A stretch of 64,000 bases of DNA, from NCBI RefSeq assembly GCF_036226925.1, contig NZ_CP109031.1:8184001-8248000 (forward strand). The letters run 5' to 3'. Source of the DNA: Streptomyces sp. NBC_00659 (GTDB lineage: Bacteria; Actinomycetota; Actinomycetes; Streptomycetales; Streptomycetaceae). The translations under genes and the position numbers were made by a program. This document shows positions 30,710 through 41,500 of this stretch, in pieces. Positions within the stretch are counted from its first letter, which is position 1; the number at the start of each line of letters is the position of its first letter. The notes beneath the pieces are model-generated. The model made no database searches, was not told the DNA's origin, and worked only from the letters and a program-made list of their open reading frames with translations.

Positions 30710-33700
30710 GGGGAGTACTCCTCCTCGTGGGGGTGTCCCGTCGGTCCGATCGGTCCTGTGGTCCAGGCCACGACATAGGCCCGTTCGGTCAGTCCGGGCG
30801 GGTTCGCGGCGGGCGCGCACCGCACCGCGTAGGCGCGTTCGAGGCGCCCCGAGACGATCAGCTCGTCCCCGGCCGGTGCCGCGTCCAGCACGGCGAAGTC
30901 GCGCGGCCGGCCGCCGAAGCCGGTGCCCTCCGCCTTGGCGACCGCCTCCTTGGCGGCCCAGAACCGGGTGAACCACAGTGCCTCGGTACCGGTGCCGGTG
31001 GCGCACAGCGTGCGCAGCAGCCGCTGTTCGTCCGCGCCGAGTGCCGTCGCCATGGTCTGCGGGTCGCGGGCCGTGACCTCCTCGATGTCGATGCCAGGAC
31101 CGGGAGCGGGCGTGTGCGGCCGTACGATCGCCACGCCCGCCTCGGCGCGGTGGGCGAGAGAGATGTCCAGCGGGGGCAGTTCCCGGCCGTGTATCCCGGT
31201 GACGTACGGGCGGCCCATGCTGTCGTTGCGCACCCGCAGCTCCGCGGGAAACACCGGGCCCTCGCCGTGGTCCCACAGCCATTGCCGTACGGCGTCCTTG
31301 ACCGCGATCCGGCCCAGCAGCCACTGCCGCCGGCCGCGCGGCGCGTGCCCGGCGTACTCCGAACGCTCCTGTCCGCCCAGCGAGTTGCGCATGATCAGGT
31401 CGCGCGACGCCAGATCCGGCCACCGTTCGTGCACCAGTGACCAGCCGCCCGGGCGGGCCTCGGACAGGGTGTTGCGCTCGGGAAAGCGCTCCACCGGCCG
31501 GGTGTGCGGATCGTTGTCGAACCGGCGGTCCTGCCAGCCGCGCAACTCCGCCCACACCGCGCCCGCCACCGAGAGCTGTACGTCGGCCTCCAGCACGGTG
31601 TCGGTGAGCGAGGTGATCCGCACCAGACACGCCACCTTCGTCCCCGGGGCAGGGTGCGGGCCGTGGAAGCGCATCTCCCGCATCCCGACCGGGAACACGA
31701 CCGTCCGCTCGGAGCGGGTCGCCATGATCCAGTAGCCGAGGATCTGGCCGACGCTGTCCAGCAGGGCGCCGGGCGCCGCCGGGGTGGTGATGATCCCGCG
31801 GATGTGCCGCTCGCCGAGCGCGGTGAGTTCGGTGACTCCCTGGAACGCCGGGCCGTGGAACATCCAGCGCTCGCCGTACAGTTGCGCCGCGGTGTGGAGG
31901 GGCGCGCGTTCGCTCGCGGGGTCGGTCCGCCAACGGGCGGGCGGCGGGGCCGGGTAGCCGGTGGCGAGTTCGACGGTGGCGCGGGCCCGGGGACCGAAGG
32001 ACACGGCCAGGCGGTCCGGTGCCACGGACTCCGCCGCGACCTGTACGTCGACGGCGGGGGTGGCCGTCAGCCACTCCTCGAACCGGGCGCCGTGCACGGC
32101 GACCGGCACCTTGCCCGGCGCCGCCCGCCGGGCCGCGTCCATCAGGTGGTGCACGATCGTGGTCGCCGGGACGACCGGCCAGCGGTCGGCCACGTCCGGC
32201 CAGCCGGGCCGCTGGGGGAAGAAGCAGTGGTCGAGCAGGTACGGCATGGTCTCCGGAGAGACGCGGACGACGGAGGTTCGTACGAGGATGCCCGTCGCCG
32301 CGTCGCCGACCGCCGCCGTTCGCGTCCCGTCCCCGGGTCTGGAAGCCGGCACGGGGACTGAGACGGGGACGGGGGCAGAAGCGGGCACGGGGACAGAGGC
32401 GGGGTCGGGGGGAAGGGGCGTGGCGGCCGGCCGGCGGGCGGGCCGTGCGGTGATCAGCGCTGCCGCCGTGTCCGCGGTGTCCCGCAGCAGGGCGTCCAGT
32501 TCGGCGGCGCCGGGGAACCGGTCGCTGAGCCCACGCAACGCACCCGGCGCGTACCGGGCGGGGGCGCCCGGAGCGGGGAAGGCCGCTCCCAACTCGGCGC
32601 GCAGCTGCGCCAGTTCCGCTCCTTCGAGCGAGATCAGCGCGCCGTCCAGGTCGAGTCGTACGGGGGGCCGCGCCGACAGCGTGCCGCCGTCGGCGGATCC
32701 GGATCCGGCTCCTGAAGCGGTGTCCGTACGGGGCCCGGTGGGCAGGGCGGGGGCGACGGCCGCTCCCGCCGTCCACAGCGCGGCCGCCACCCGGCGCAAC
32801 TGGGCGAGGCCGGTACGGCGGGGGGAGTTGGCGGCCACGGTCAGATGGTCGCGGTCGCCGAGGGTGTCGCCCACGAGCGATCCGAGCTGCCCGGGGCCCA
32901 CCTGGACGAAGGCCCGGTGCCCCGCCGCGTACAGGGCCTCGGTCAACTGCCGGAAGCGCACGGGTTCCAGCAGGTGCCGGACGAACAGATCACGTACCTC
33001 CGTCTCCCGTTCGGGGAACGGCGCCGCGGTCGTCCCCGACCACACCGGGACCGTCGCCGGATGCAGCCGGAACCGCTGCGCCGCCTGTCTGATCGGCCCG
33101 AGGTAGGGCGCCAGCATCGGCGTGTGGAAGCCGGACCGGAACGGCAGCACCTGGCCGAGCACACCGCGGGCCCGGAACGACCGGACGAAGTCCTCGACCG
33201 CGCCGTCCGGCCCGCACACCATCGACTGGCCCGGCGCGTTGTCGTGGGAGAGCACCAGGCCGGCGCCCGTGAACTCCTTTTCCAGGGCGGCCAGTACACG
33301 TTCCGCGGGCGCGCCGACGGCACCGAACGCGAGACCCGGCACCGTCACCGTGTCCGGATCGAAGCCCGCCATGAAGGCGTCGACCTCGTCCCCGGAGTAC
33401 AGCCCGGCCACCGTCATCGCGGTCCACTCGCCGACGCTGTGCCCGGCGACCGCGTCCGGTACGACACCCAGGCGACGCAGCGCCGCGTCGAGCAGGCGCC
33501 CGACGGTCACCACGCCGAGGCCGTGCCGGCCCACGTCGCCGACGGGGTCGCCGACGGGGTCGCCCTCGGGCACCGCCCGGGGCAGTCCGAAGTGCGTGGC
33601 CACGTCGTCGACGCGCGCGGAGAACTCGCTCTCCAGACCGGGGAAGACGAAGACGAGCTTGCCGTGCCCGGGACCGAGCAGGGGGCAGGGCCGGAACCAG

Positions 33701-35556
33701 ACGTCGCCCCGGCCGTGCCAGGCGCGGCCCCGGCCGACCGCCCGGCGGGCCAGGGCCAGCCGTTTCGCGGTCGGGTCGATGATGCCCAGCCGGGCCCGGC
33801 CCGCGGCCGGATGGGGAAGCGCGGGGTCGAGTCCGGCGGCGCGTACCGCGGCGTCGTCGGTGTCCAGCAGGACGGCGAGCGGCTCCGGACCGTCCGCGGC
33901 GAGCAGCAGGACCCGTTCGGGCTCGGCGACCCGCACGGCCGGGCGCCCGGTTGCCGGAGCGGGCGCCGTCGTGACGGGCGCCGGTGCCTCCTCCAGCACC
34001 ACGTGCGCGTTGATCCCGCCGAAACCGAAGGCGTTCACGGCGGCCCGACGCACCGGCTGACCGGGCGAGACCTCCCAGGGGACGGCCTTCTCCAGCGTAC
34101 GGAAGCGGGTCGCGGCCAGCGCCGGATGCGGGTCGTCGCAGTGCAGGGTCGGCAGCAGCGTCGCGTGGTGCACCGCGAGGGCGGCCTTGACCAGTCCGGC
34201 CACCCCGGCGGCGGGCATGGTGTGCCCGATCATCGACTTCACCGAGCCGATCACCGCGCGCTCTCCGCCGGATCTTTCGGCCGGGCCGAACACCGCGCCG
34301 AGCGTGGCCAGTTCGGCCGCGTCGCCGGCCGGGGTCGCGGTGCCGTGTGCCTCCAGCAGGCCGACCGAGCCGGGCGCGGCCGGGTCGAGTCCGGCGGCGA
34401 GCCATGCCTGTCGCACGGCACTCGCCTGACCGCCGGGATCGGGGTTGACCAGGCCGGCGGCCCGGCCGTCGCTCGCCACCCCGGTGCCCCGGATCACCGC
34501 GTAGATCCGGTCGCCGTCGCGCCGGGCGTCGGCCAGCCGCTTCAGTACGACGACCCCGGTGCCCTCGCCGACGAGGAGTCCGTCGGCGTCCCGGTGGAAG
34601 GGGCGGATGCGCTCGCTGGGGGAGAGGGCGCGCAGTTGGGAGAAGACGCTCCACAGGGTGATGTCGTGGCAGTGGTGGACGCCGCCGGCGAGCATCAGGT
34701 CGCAGCGCTCCGAGGCGAGTTCGCCCACCGCCTGGTCGACCGCGACCAGCGAGGAGGCGCAGGCGGCGTCCACGGTGTAGGCGGGGCCGCGCAGGTCGAG
34801 CCGGTTGGCCACCCGGGAGGCGGCCAGGTTGGGCACCAGGCCGATCGCCGACTCGGGGCTGTCGGGGCCGAGACGGTCGGTGAACGCCGTTCGTACACGG
34901 TGCAGTTGACTGTCCGTCAATTCCGGTAACAACTCGCCCAGGGTGCGCACCAGTTGCCCGGCCGTGCGCACCCGCTGGTCGAGCCGGACCAGGCCCGGGG
35001 TGAGGTAGCCGCCCCGGCCGAGAACGACACCGACGCGCCGCCGGTCGGGAAGCCGGTCCGGACCGCCCGCGTCCGCGAGGGCCGCGGCGGCCACGTGCAG
35101 CGCGATGAGCTGGTCGGGCTCGGTACCGGCCACCGAGTTCGGCATGATCCCGAACCGGGTCACCTCCACCTCGGCCAGCGCGTCCACGAACCCGCCCCTG
35201 CGGCAGTACACCTGGTCGGCGACGGCCGGTGCGGACGCGGTGCCGGGGCGGTAGTACCCGGCGTCCCAACGCCCCTGCGGCACCTCTCCGATCGCGTCCA
35301 CGCCGTCCCGCAGGTTCTGCCAGTACGCCTCCAGATCCCGGGCCCCCGGCATCAGCACCGCCATGCCGACGATGGCGACCGGAACCTGCCGCCGCGTCAC
35401 CGGCTCTCCCGCCGCACCCGCCGTCCGGTCCTGCTCCTGGCCCGTCCCGGAGACCTTCGCCCGGTGTGTCTCCGGACCCGCCGAGGGATCCGTCAGCGAA
35501 CCCGCCGAGGGATCCGTCACCGAACCCGCCGAGGGATCCGTCACCGAACCCGTCAC
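30706..35556 (-). CDS. PUFA-synthase-like PKS subunit B: KS-AT-DH-PPTase
   Basis: 1616 aa. Domains in order: KS (about 55-490; active C266 in DAACASS, HGTAT and GHT histidines present, so competent rather than a pure chain-length factor), AT (about 625-930; S707 in GHSVGEW), hot-dog DH (about 1090-1340; H1110 in LLDHC and DSVGQ), and a phosphopantetheinyl transferase (about 1420-1616; GIDIE with D1490, WAAKEAVAKAEG). An integral PPTase is unusual. GTG start overlaps the upstream gene stop (GTGA). Three 24-bp in-frame repeats encode the N-terminal TDPSAGSV units. Codon 210 is TTA (34927-34929). Modular PKS is less likely because no ACP is in this protein. Confidence 0.9.
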   Translation of the reverse strand: MTGSVTDPSAGSVTDPSAGSLTDPSAGPETHRAKVSGTGQEQDRTAGAAGEPVTRRQVPVAIVGMAVLMPGARDLEAYWQNLRDGVDAIGEVPQGRWDAGYYRPGTASAPAVADQVYCRRGGFVDALAEVEVTRFGIMPNSVAGTEPDQLIALHVAAAALADAGGPDRLPDRRRVGVVLGRGGYLTPGLVRLDQRVRTAGQLVRTLGELLPELTDSQLHRVRTAFTDRLGPDSPESAIGLVPNLAASRVANRLDLRGPAYTVDAACASSLVAVDQAVGELASERCDLMLAGGVHHCHDITLWSVFSQLRALSPSERIRPFHRDADGLLVGEGTGVVVLKRLADARRDGDRIYAVIRGTGVASDGRAAGLVNPDPGGQASAVRQAWLAAGLDPAAPGSVGLLEAHGTATPAGDAAELATLGAVFGPAERSGGERAVIGSVKSMIGHTMPAAGVAGLVKAALAVHHATLLPTLHCDDPHPALAATRFRTLEKAVPWEVSPGQPVRRAAVNAFGFGGINAHVVLEEAPAPVTTAPAPATGRPAVRVAEPERVLLLAADGPEPLAVLLDTDDAAVRAAGLDPALPHPAAGRARLGIIDPTAKRLALARRAVGRGRAWHGRGDVWFRPCPLLGPGHGKLVFVFPGLESEFSARVDDVATHFGLPRAVPEGDPVGDPVGDVGRHGLGVVTVGRLLDAALRRLGVVPDAVAGHSVGEWTAMTVAGLYSGDEVDAFMAGFDPDTVTVPGLAFGAVGAPAERVLAALEKEFTGAGLVLSHDNAPGQSMVCGPDGAVEDFVRSFRARGVLGQVLPFRSGFHTPMLAPYLGPIRQAAQRFRLHPATVPVWSGTTAAPFPERETEVRDLFVRHLLEPVRFRQLTEALYAAGHRAFVQVGPGQLGSLVGDTLGDRDHLTVAANSPRRTGLAQLRRVAAALWTAGAAVAPALPTGPRTDTASGAGSGSADGGTLSARPPVRLDLDGALISLEGAELAQLRAELGAAFPAPGAPARYAPGALRGLSDRFPGAAELDALLRDTADTAAALITARPARRPAATPLPPDPASVPVPASAPVPVSVPVPASRPGDGTRTAAVGDAATGILVRTSVVRVSPETMPYLLDHCFFPQRPGWPDVADRWPVVPATTIVHHLMDAARRAAPGKVPVAVHGARFEEWLTATPAVDVQVAAESVAPDRLAVSFGPRARATVELATGYPAPPPARWRTDPASERAPLHTAAQLYGERWMFHGPAFQGVTELTALGERHIRGIITTPAAPGALLDSVGQILGYWIMATRSERTVVFPVGMREMRFHGPHPAPGTKVACLVRITSLTDTVLEADVQLSVAGAVWAELRGWQDRRFDNDPHTRPVERFPERNTLSEARPGGWSLVHERWPDLASRDLIMRNSLGGQERSEYAGHAPRGRRQWLLGRIAVKDAVRQWLWDHGEGPVFPAELRVRNDSMGRPYVTGIHGRELPPLDISLAHRAEAGVAIVRPHTPAPGPGIDIEEVTARDPQTMATALGADEQRLLRTLCATGTGTEALWFTRFWAAKEAVAKAEGTGFGGRPRDFAVLDAAPAGDELIVSGRLERAYAVRCAPAANPPGLTERAYVVAWTTGPIGPTGHPHEEEYSP
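35474..35545. repeat. 24-bp tandem repeat, three copies, at the N-terminus of PKS subunit B
   Basis: Units of 24 bp beginning GAACCCGCCGAGGGATCC, the last two identical. They are in frame and encode TDPSAGSV-type repeats ahead of the KS domain. Confidence 0.9.
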
Positions 35557-38500
35557 CAGCCCGAGGCGGTGTAGACGACGGCGGTGGCCGACGGGTCGCC
35601 CCAGGCGAGTTCACGCAGCAGGGCCGCGGTGCCTTCCTCGGGGTCGATCAGGCCGATGCCCCGGCGGCCGTAGGCGCGGGCCAGCTCCGGTCCGACCATG
35701 CCGCCGTGCCGGGCGGCGGGCGCCCAGGGTCCCCAGTGCACGGTCAGTGCCCGGTGCCCGGTGCGGGCGGCCCAGGCCGAGCCGAGGGTCTGGAGCGCGT
35801 CGTTGGCCGCCGCGTAGTCCGCCTGGCCCCGGTTGCCGAGGACGCCGGAGATGCTGCCGAACAGCACACTGAACGCCGGTCCGTCGGGGAGTTCCTCCAG
35901 CGCGGTGAGCAGGGCGCCGGCGCCGGTCGCCTTCGTGCCGTAGACCCGCTGGAAGGACTCGGGGGTCTTCTCGGCGATGATCCGGTCCTCGATCACCCCG
36001 GCCGCGTAGACGACACCGTCGAGGCGGCCGTGCTCGGCGTGGATGTCCTTCACCGCCTGGAGCACCGCCTCCGGCTCCCGGAAGTCGACGCAGCGGTAGC
36101 GGACTTCACTTCCGAGCGCCCTGAGCTCCGTCAGCGTCGTGGTGATCTCCCGCTGGGCGAGGAGGAGTTCGGCGGCCTGGTTGATCGCCGCCGGTCTCGT
36201 CCCGCCGCGGGCGGCGAGCGCCGCGCGCAGTTCGGCCGGGGTACGGGCGGCGGCCGTGTCCGGGTCCTCCGGGCCGTCCGGCGCGGGTGTCCTGCCGAGC
36301 AGTTCGAGCCGGCACCGGCCGGCGGCGGCGATGGCCGCGGCGCACTGCGCGGTGATGCCGCGTGCCCCGCCGGCCAGCAGGACCACCGCGTCCCGGTCCA
36401 GGCCGAGCGCGGCGGCTTCGGCCGCACCGGCACCGGCCGGGCCCGCGCCGGTGTTGCCGAGGATCCCCAGCGGTGACTCGACGAGCTCCAGGCCGAACCG
36501 GCCCTCCGGCCGGCGCAGGACGACCGGGACGAGGCCGGGCGCGCACAGCTCGTCGACCAGCGCGTCCGCGAGCAGCAGCGCGTCCGCGACGGTCGGCGTG
36601 TTCGCGACGGTCACCGTGTCCGCGACGGCCGACGTGGTCACCACCTCCACCGTCCGCGCGACCGTCGACGGGTACTCGCGCGCCACGGTGCGGAAGAAGC
36701 CGCGCAGCCCCGCAGCCGCCGTGTTCGGCGTGTCCCCGCCCACGGCCCGCAGGGCCAGCAGCCGGTGCGGTCCCACGGCGAGGGCGGCCTTCAGGACGGG
36801 GAACGCGTCCGGAAGCACCGGCGCGCCACCCGCGACGAGGTAAACGACCCCGTCCACCCGGCCGTCCTCCCGGGTGAGCAGATGCTCCCGGTCTCGTACG
36901 ACGACGTCGGCGCCGTACGAGGCGAGCCGGGCGCCGATCTCGGGGGCGTCGCCGAGGACGGCCCACCGCGTCCCGGACAGTACGGCCGCCGGATCCGCCG
37001 CACCACCCTGTTGCCCGAGGGGCACCGACCGCAGCAGGTACCGCTTGGGCGCCTCGCCGCCCACCGTCGCGGCGTCCACCGCATCGCCGTTCACCGCTTG
37101 GCCGTTCACACGTTCGCTGTTCGCCGCGCGCACGGTCTCGACCGTCCCGGACGCCTCCGATGCCTCGAACACCTCGAACGCCTCAGCCGACTCGGTAGCC
37201 GTAGAGGCCTCCGCCGTGTCGGCCGCCGGGATCGTCTCGGCGTCCTCGGCGGGAAGCGTGGTCGGCTCGGCGGGGCCGGAGAGCCGCGCGGTCAGCCAGT
37301 CGGTCACCGCGGCGGCCGTCCGTGCCTTCGCGAGGTCCTCCAACTCGGCGTCGTCGAGACCGGTGAGGTCGGCGCCGTCCCCGGCGCCGAGGCGCCGGGC
37401 CAGTTCGCCGGCTATCTCGGCCCGCTTGATGGAGTCGATGCTGAGGTCGGCCTCCAGGTCGAGATCGGGCTCGATCATGTCGAGGGGATAGCCGGTCCGC
37501 TCGCTGATGATCTCCAGGACCACCTGCTGGACGTCGACGTCCTGATCCGATGCCGACCCGGTGCCGGGTGCCTGGTCGGCCGACGGCGCTGTGGCCCGGA
37601 GCGGTGGTGACATCGGCGGCTCCGCCTGGGGCGCGGCGGCCGTCGTGTCCCGCGGTGCCGACGGGGCGATGGGCGCGGCCGCCCGTTCCCCGGCCACCGC
37701 GCCGAGGTAGGTCATCAGCACGTCACGCTGGGCGGCGACCATCTCGCGGCTGGTGCGCAGGAATTCGGTGATCAGGGCGTCCTGGGCGTCCTGGCGGTCC
37801 TGGTAGTACATGCCGTTGCTGCCGTTGCTGCCGTTGCTGCCGTTGCTGCCGTGGCGGCCGTCCCGGTCGGACGGGGCCGCGTGCGGGGGGTTCGTCGGCA
37901 CAGTCGTCTCCACGACTCGTCGGGCCGGTGCGAGCGCACCGGGAAGGAGGTCTCCGGCGGCGGTGCGTACCAACTGTCCGTCGACCGTCCAGCCGGGCCG
38001 CTTCGGCACCGGCGTACGCACCGCGTCGACGGCGTCGCGGCCCCGCAGCAGCCAGCCGGTGCGCACCGGCAGCCCGGCGACGGCCAGCCGGGCCAGGGCG
38101 TCCAGCCAGCCGCGCAGGCCGCTGTCCGGGCGCGGCTCACAGGCGACCGTCCGGTGCGGCCGGTCGCCGAGGATCTGTCCGACCAGCCCGGTCAGCACGG
38201 ATCCGGCGCCGGCCTCGACGAAGATCCGCGCGCCCGCCTCGTACATCGCCTCGATCTGCTCGACGAACCCGACCGGGGCGCCGATCTGCGCGGCGAGTCC
38301 GGCCCGTACCGCGTCCGGGTCGGCGGCGTACGGCGTCGCGGTGCGGTTGGCCCATACCGGGAACTCCGGCGCGCGCACCGGACGGGCCGCGAGCGCCTCG
38401 GCGAACCGGGCGCCCGCACCGGCGACCAGAGGGCTGTGGAAGGCGCAGGCCACGGGGATGCGCCGGGCGTCGTACCCGGCCTCGCGCAGCAGACGCACGG

Positions 38501-41500
38501 CGTCGGTGACGTCGTCGGACGGGCCGGATATCACCGTCTGACGGGGCGCGTTGCGGTTGGCGACGACCACGGCGGCCGGGGCCTCCACAGCCCGAAGGGC
38601 CGAAGCGACCTCCGCGGCGCCGGCCGTGACCGCGGCCATGGTCCCCGGGTCCGCTCCGCGGTCCGCCCCGGCGGCCGCGAGGATGGCCGCCGCCCGTTCG
38701 GAACTGAGCGCGAGCAGCGTCTCGGGGCTCAGGGCGCCCGCCGCGCTCAGGGCGACCAGTTCGCCGTAACTGTGCCCGGCGGCCATGTCGGGCCGTACCC
38801 CGGCCGTGGTGAGCAGGGCGTGGGCGGCAAGTCCGGTGATGCCGAGCGCGGGCTGTGCGGCCCGGGTGTCGGTGAGCGCCGCCCGCTGCCGGTCGCGTAC
38901 GCCGTCGTCGAAGGCGGCGGGCGGGTACAGCCGGCCGGCGTGGTCGGCGCCGAGCTCGAGGTAGTGGCGCAGCTCGGGGAAGGCGACGAACACGTCGGCG
39001 AGCATTCCGGGGCGCTGGCTGCCCTGACCGGGAAAGAGGAAGGCGACCTTGCCCTCGGCCGGGCCCCGGACGAGATGGACGCCGTGCGCGGGATCGTGCT
39101 CCCCGGCCAGCGCCCGCCGCAGCCGCCCGGTCAGCTCGTCCACATGAGCGGCCACGACCGCCACCCGCGCCGGATCCGGACAGACATCGGCCCGGCGGAC
39201 CGCGCTCAGGGCCAGGTCGCGCAGCCGCCACGGCCGACCGTCGGCCTCGGCGGCCCCGAGCAGTTCCTCGACGGCCCGGAGTGCCGCCGCCGTGTCCCGG
39301 CCCCGGAACACGAACAGTTCGGCGGGCCATTCGTCCAGCGCCTGCGCCGGCGCCGCGCCGTCCGCGTACGCGCCGAGCACCACATGGAAGTTGGTGCCGC
39401 CGAAGCCGAACGCACTGACACCGGCGAGCCGTTGCGGGGGCGGAGCCGCCCAGGGCCGGGCCCGGGTGTGGAAGACGAACGGGCTGCTCTCCTCGTCCCA
39501 GGCGGCGTTGGGGTGCTCCAGATGCAAGGTGGGCGGCCGGACGCCCGTGTACAGCGCCAAGGTCGCCTTGATCAACCCGGCCAGCCCGGCGGCACACTTG
39601 GTGTGCCCGATCTGCGACTTGACCGAACCGAGCACACAACTCCCCGGCTTGGCCCCGGCCCTGCCGAACACCTCGCCCAGGACCGTCAGTTCGGTGCGGT
39701 CGCCGACCACGGTCCCGGTGCCGTGCGCCTCGACGAGACCGACGTCGGCCGGTGACACCCCCGCGTTGCGGTAGGCCCGCTCCAGCGCCGAGCGCTGTCC
39801 CTCGGGGCGGGGCGCGGTCAGGCCCAGTGAACGGCCGTCGCTGGAACTGCCGAGGCCCTTGATCACGCCGTAGATCCGGTCGCCGTCCCGCTCGGCGTCC
39901 GCGAGCCGCTTCAGGACGACGCAGGCGACGCCCTCGCCGAGCGCGATGCCGTCCGCCGAGCCGTCGAAGGAGCGGGAGCGCCCGGTGGGGGAGAGCGCGT
40001 GCACCGAGGAGAACAGGACGTAGTCGTTGATGCCGTTGTGCAGGTCGGCGCCGCCGCACAGCACCACATCGCTGGTGCCGCCGACGAGTTCCTTGCAGGC
40101 GACGTCCACCGCGGCCAACGAGGAGGCGCAGGCGGCGTCGACGGTGAAGTTGGCGCCGCCGAGGTCCAGCCGGTTGGCGATCCGGCCGGAGATCACATTG
40201 GCGAGCATGCCGGGGAAGGAGTCCTCGGTCAGCCGGGGTAACTGGCCGTCGAGGCCCTCGGGGACGCGCCCGTGGTACGACGGGAGCACGGCGCGCAGCG
40301 TGGCCGCGTTGGACAGGTCGCTGCCCGCCTCCGCGCCGAACACCACCGAGGTACGGGAACGGTCGAACTCCCTTCCCCCGTCGCCGTATCCGGCGTCCTC
40401 CAGGGCGCGCCGGGCGGCCTCCAGGGACAGCAGCTGGACCGGCTCGATACTGCCGAGCGACGCCGGCGGGATGCCGTAGCGCAGCGGGTCGAAGGGGATA
40501 CGGGGCAGGAAGCCGCCCCACTTGGAGGGGACTGAACCGCTGGAGGGGGCGGAACCGCTGGAGGGGGCGGCCCCGTCGTCGTCCTGCCCGTAGTGCACGG
40601 CCGGGTCCCAGCGTTCGGGCGGGACCTCACCGACCGCGTCCCGGCCGCCGACGACGTTCGCCCAGAAGGCGGGGAGGTCGGGCGCCTGCGGGAACATACA
40701 GGCCATCCCGACGACCGCGATGTCCAACGGAGGGGGTACCACCGGCTCCCGGGTCGCGGACCCGCCCGGCCGCTCGCCCAGCCGGTCGCGCAGCCCCGCC
40801 GCCCGCCGCGTGAGGAAGCCGGCGGCCCCGGAGGTCACCGACTCGTGCAGCGCCGCGACGGTGGTGGTGGCCGAGCGCAGCACGGCCACCTCCCCGGCCA
40901 TGAACATGCCGTCGGTGAGCTGGCGCGCCTCGCCGACCGGCCTGAGCTCCCCGCCGCCGTCCCGTTCCATGCCCTTGCTCGCGAGGCGCAGCCGCCCGAT
41001 GTTGAGCTGCTCCAGTTCCTCCCAGATCCGCCGGTCGGCCACGCCCGCGGACCGCAGCCGGACTTCGTGCTCCCGGTACCCCTCGGTGAACGAGCTCGGC
41101 ACACAGCGGGTGGCGTGGCCGGGGGCGGTCTCCAGGAGCGTGGTCCGCTCGGCGGCCCGGACCTGGCGCTGGAAGAGCGGCTGGATCGCGCCGCGCGCGA
41201 CCGCCTCCTCGGTGAACAGGTACGCGGTGCCCATGAGGACCCCGACGGCGGCCCCGCGCGAGGTCAGCGGGGCCGCGAGCGCGGCGACCATCGCCGCCGA
41301 GCGCTCGTCGTGGACACCGCCCGCGAAGAACACCTCCAGCGCCTCCGCCGTGTTCCCGCCGTTCCCGTCGCCCGCAACCTCGCCACCGCCCTTGCCGCCC
41401 GTGTTCTTCCTGTTCCTGCCGCTCTTGTCGTCCGCGTCGTCCAGGAAGTCCTCCAGGACCGCGAGTTGCGCCTCCCAGAGCGGGAAACTGCCGCGCGGAC

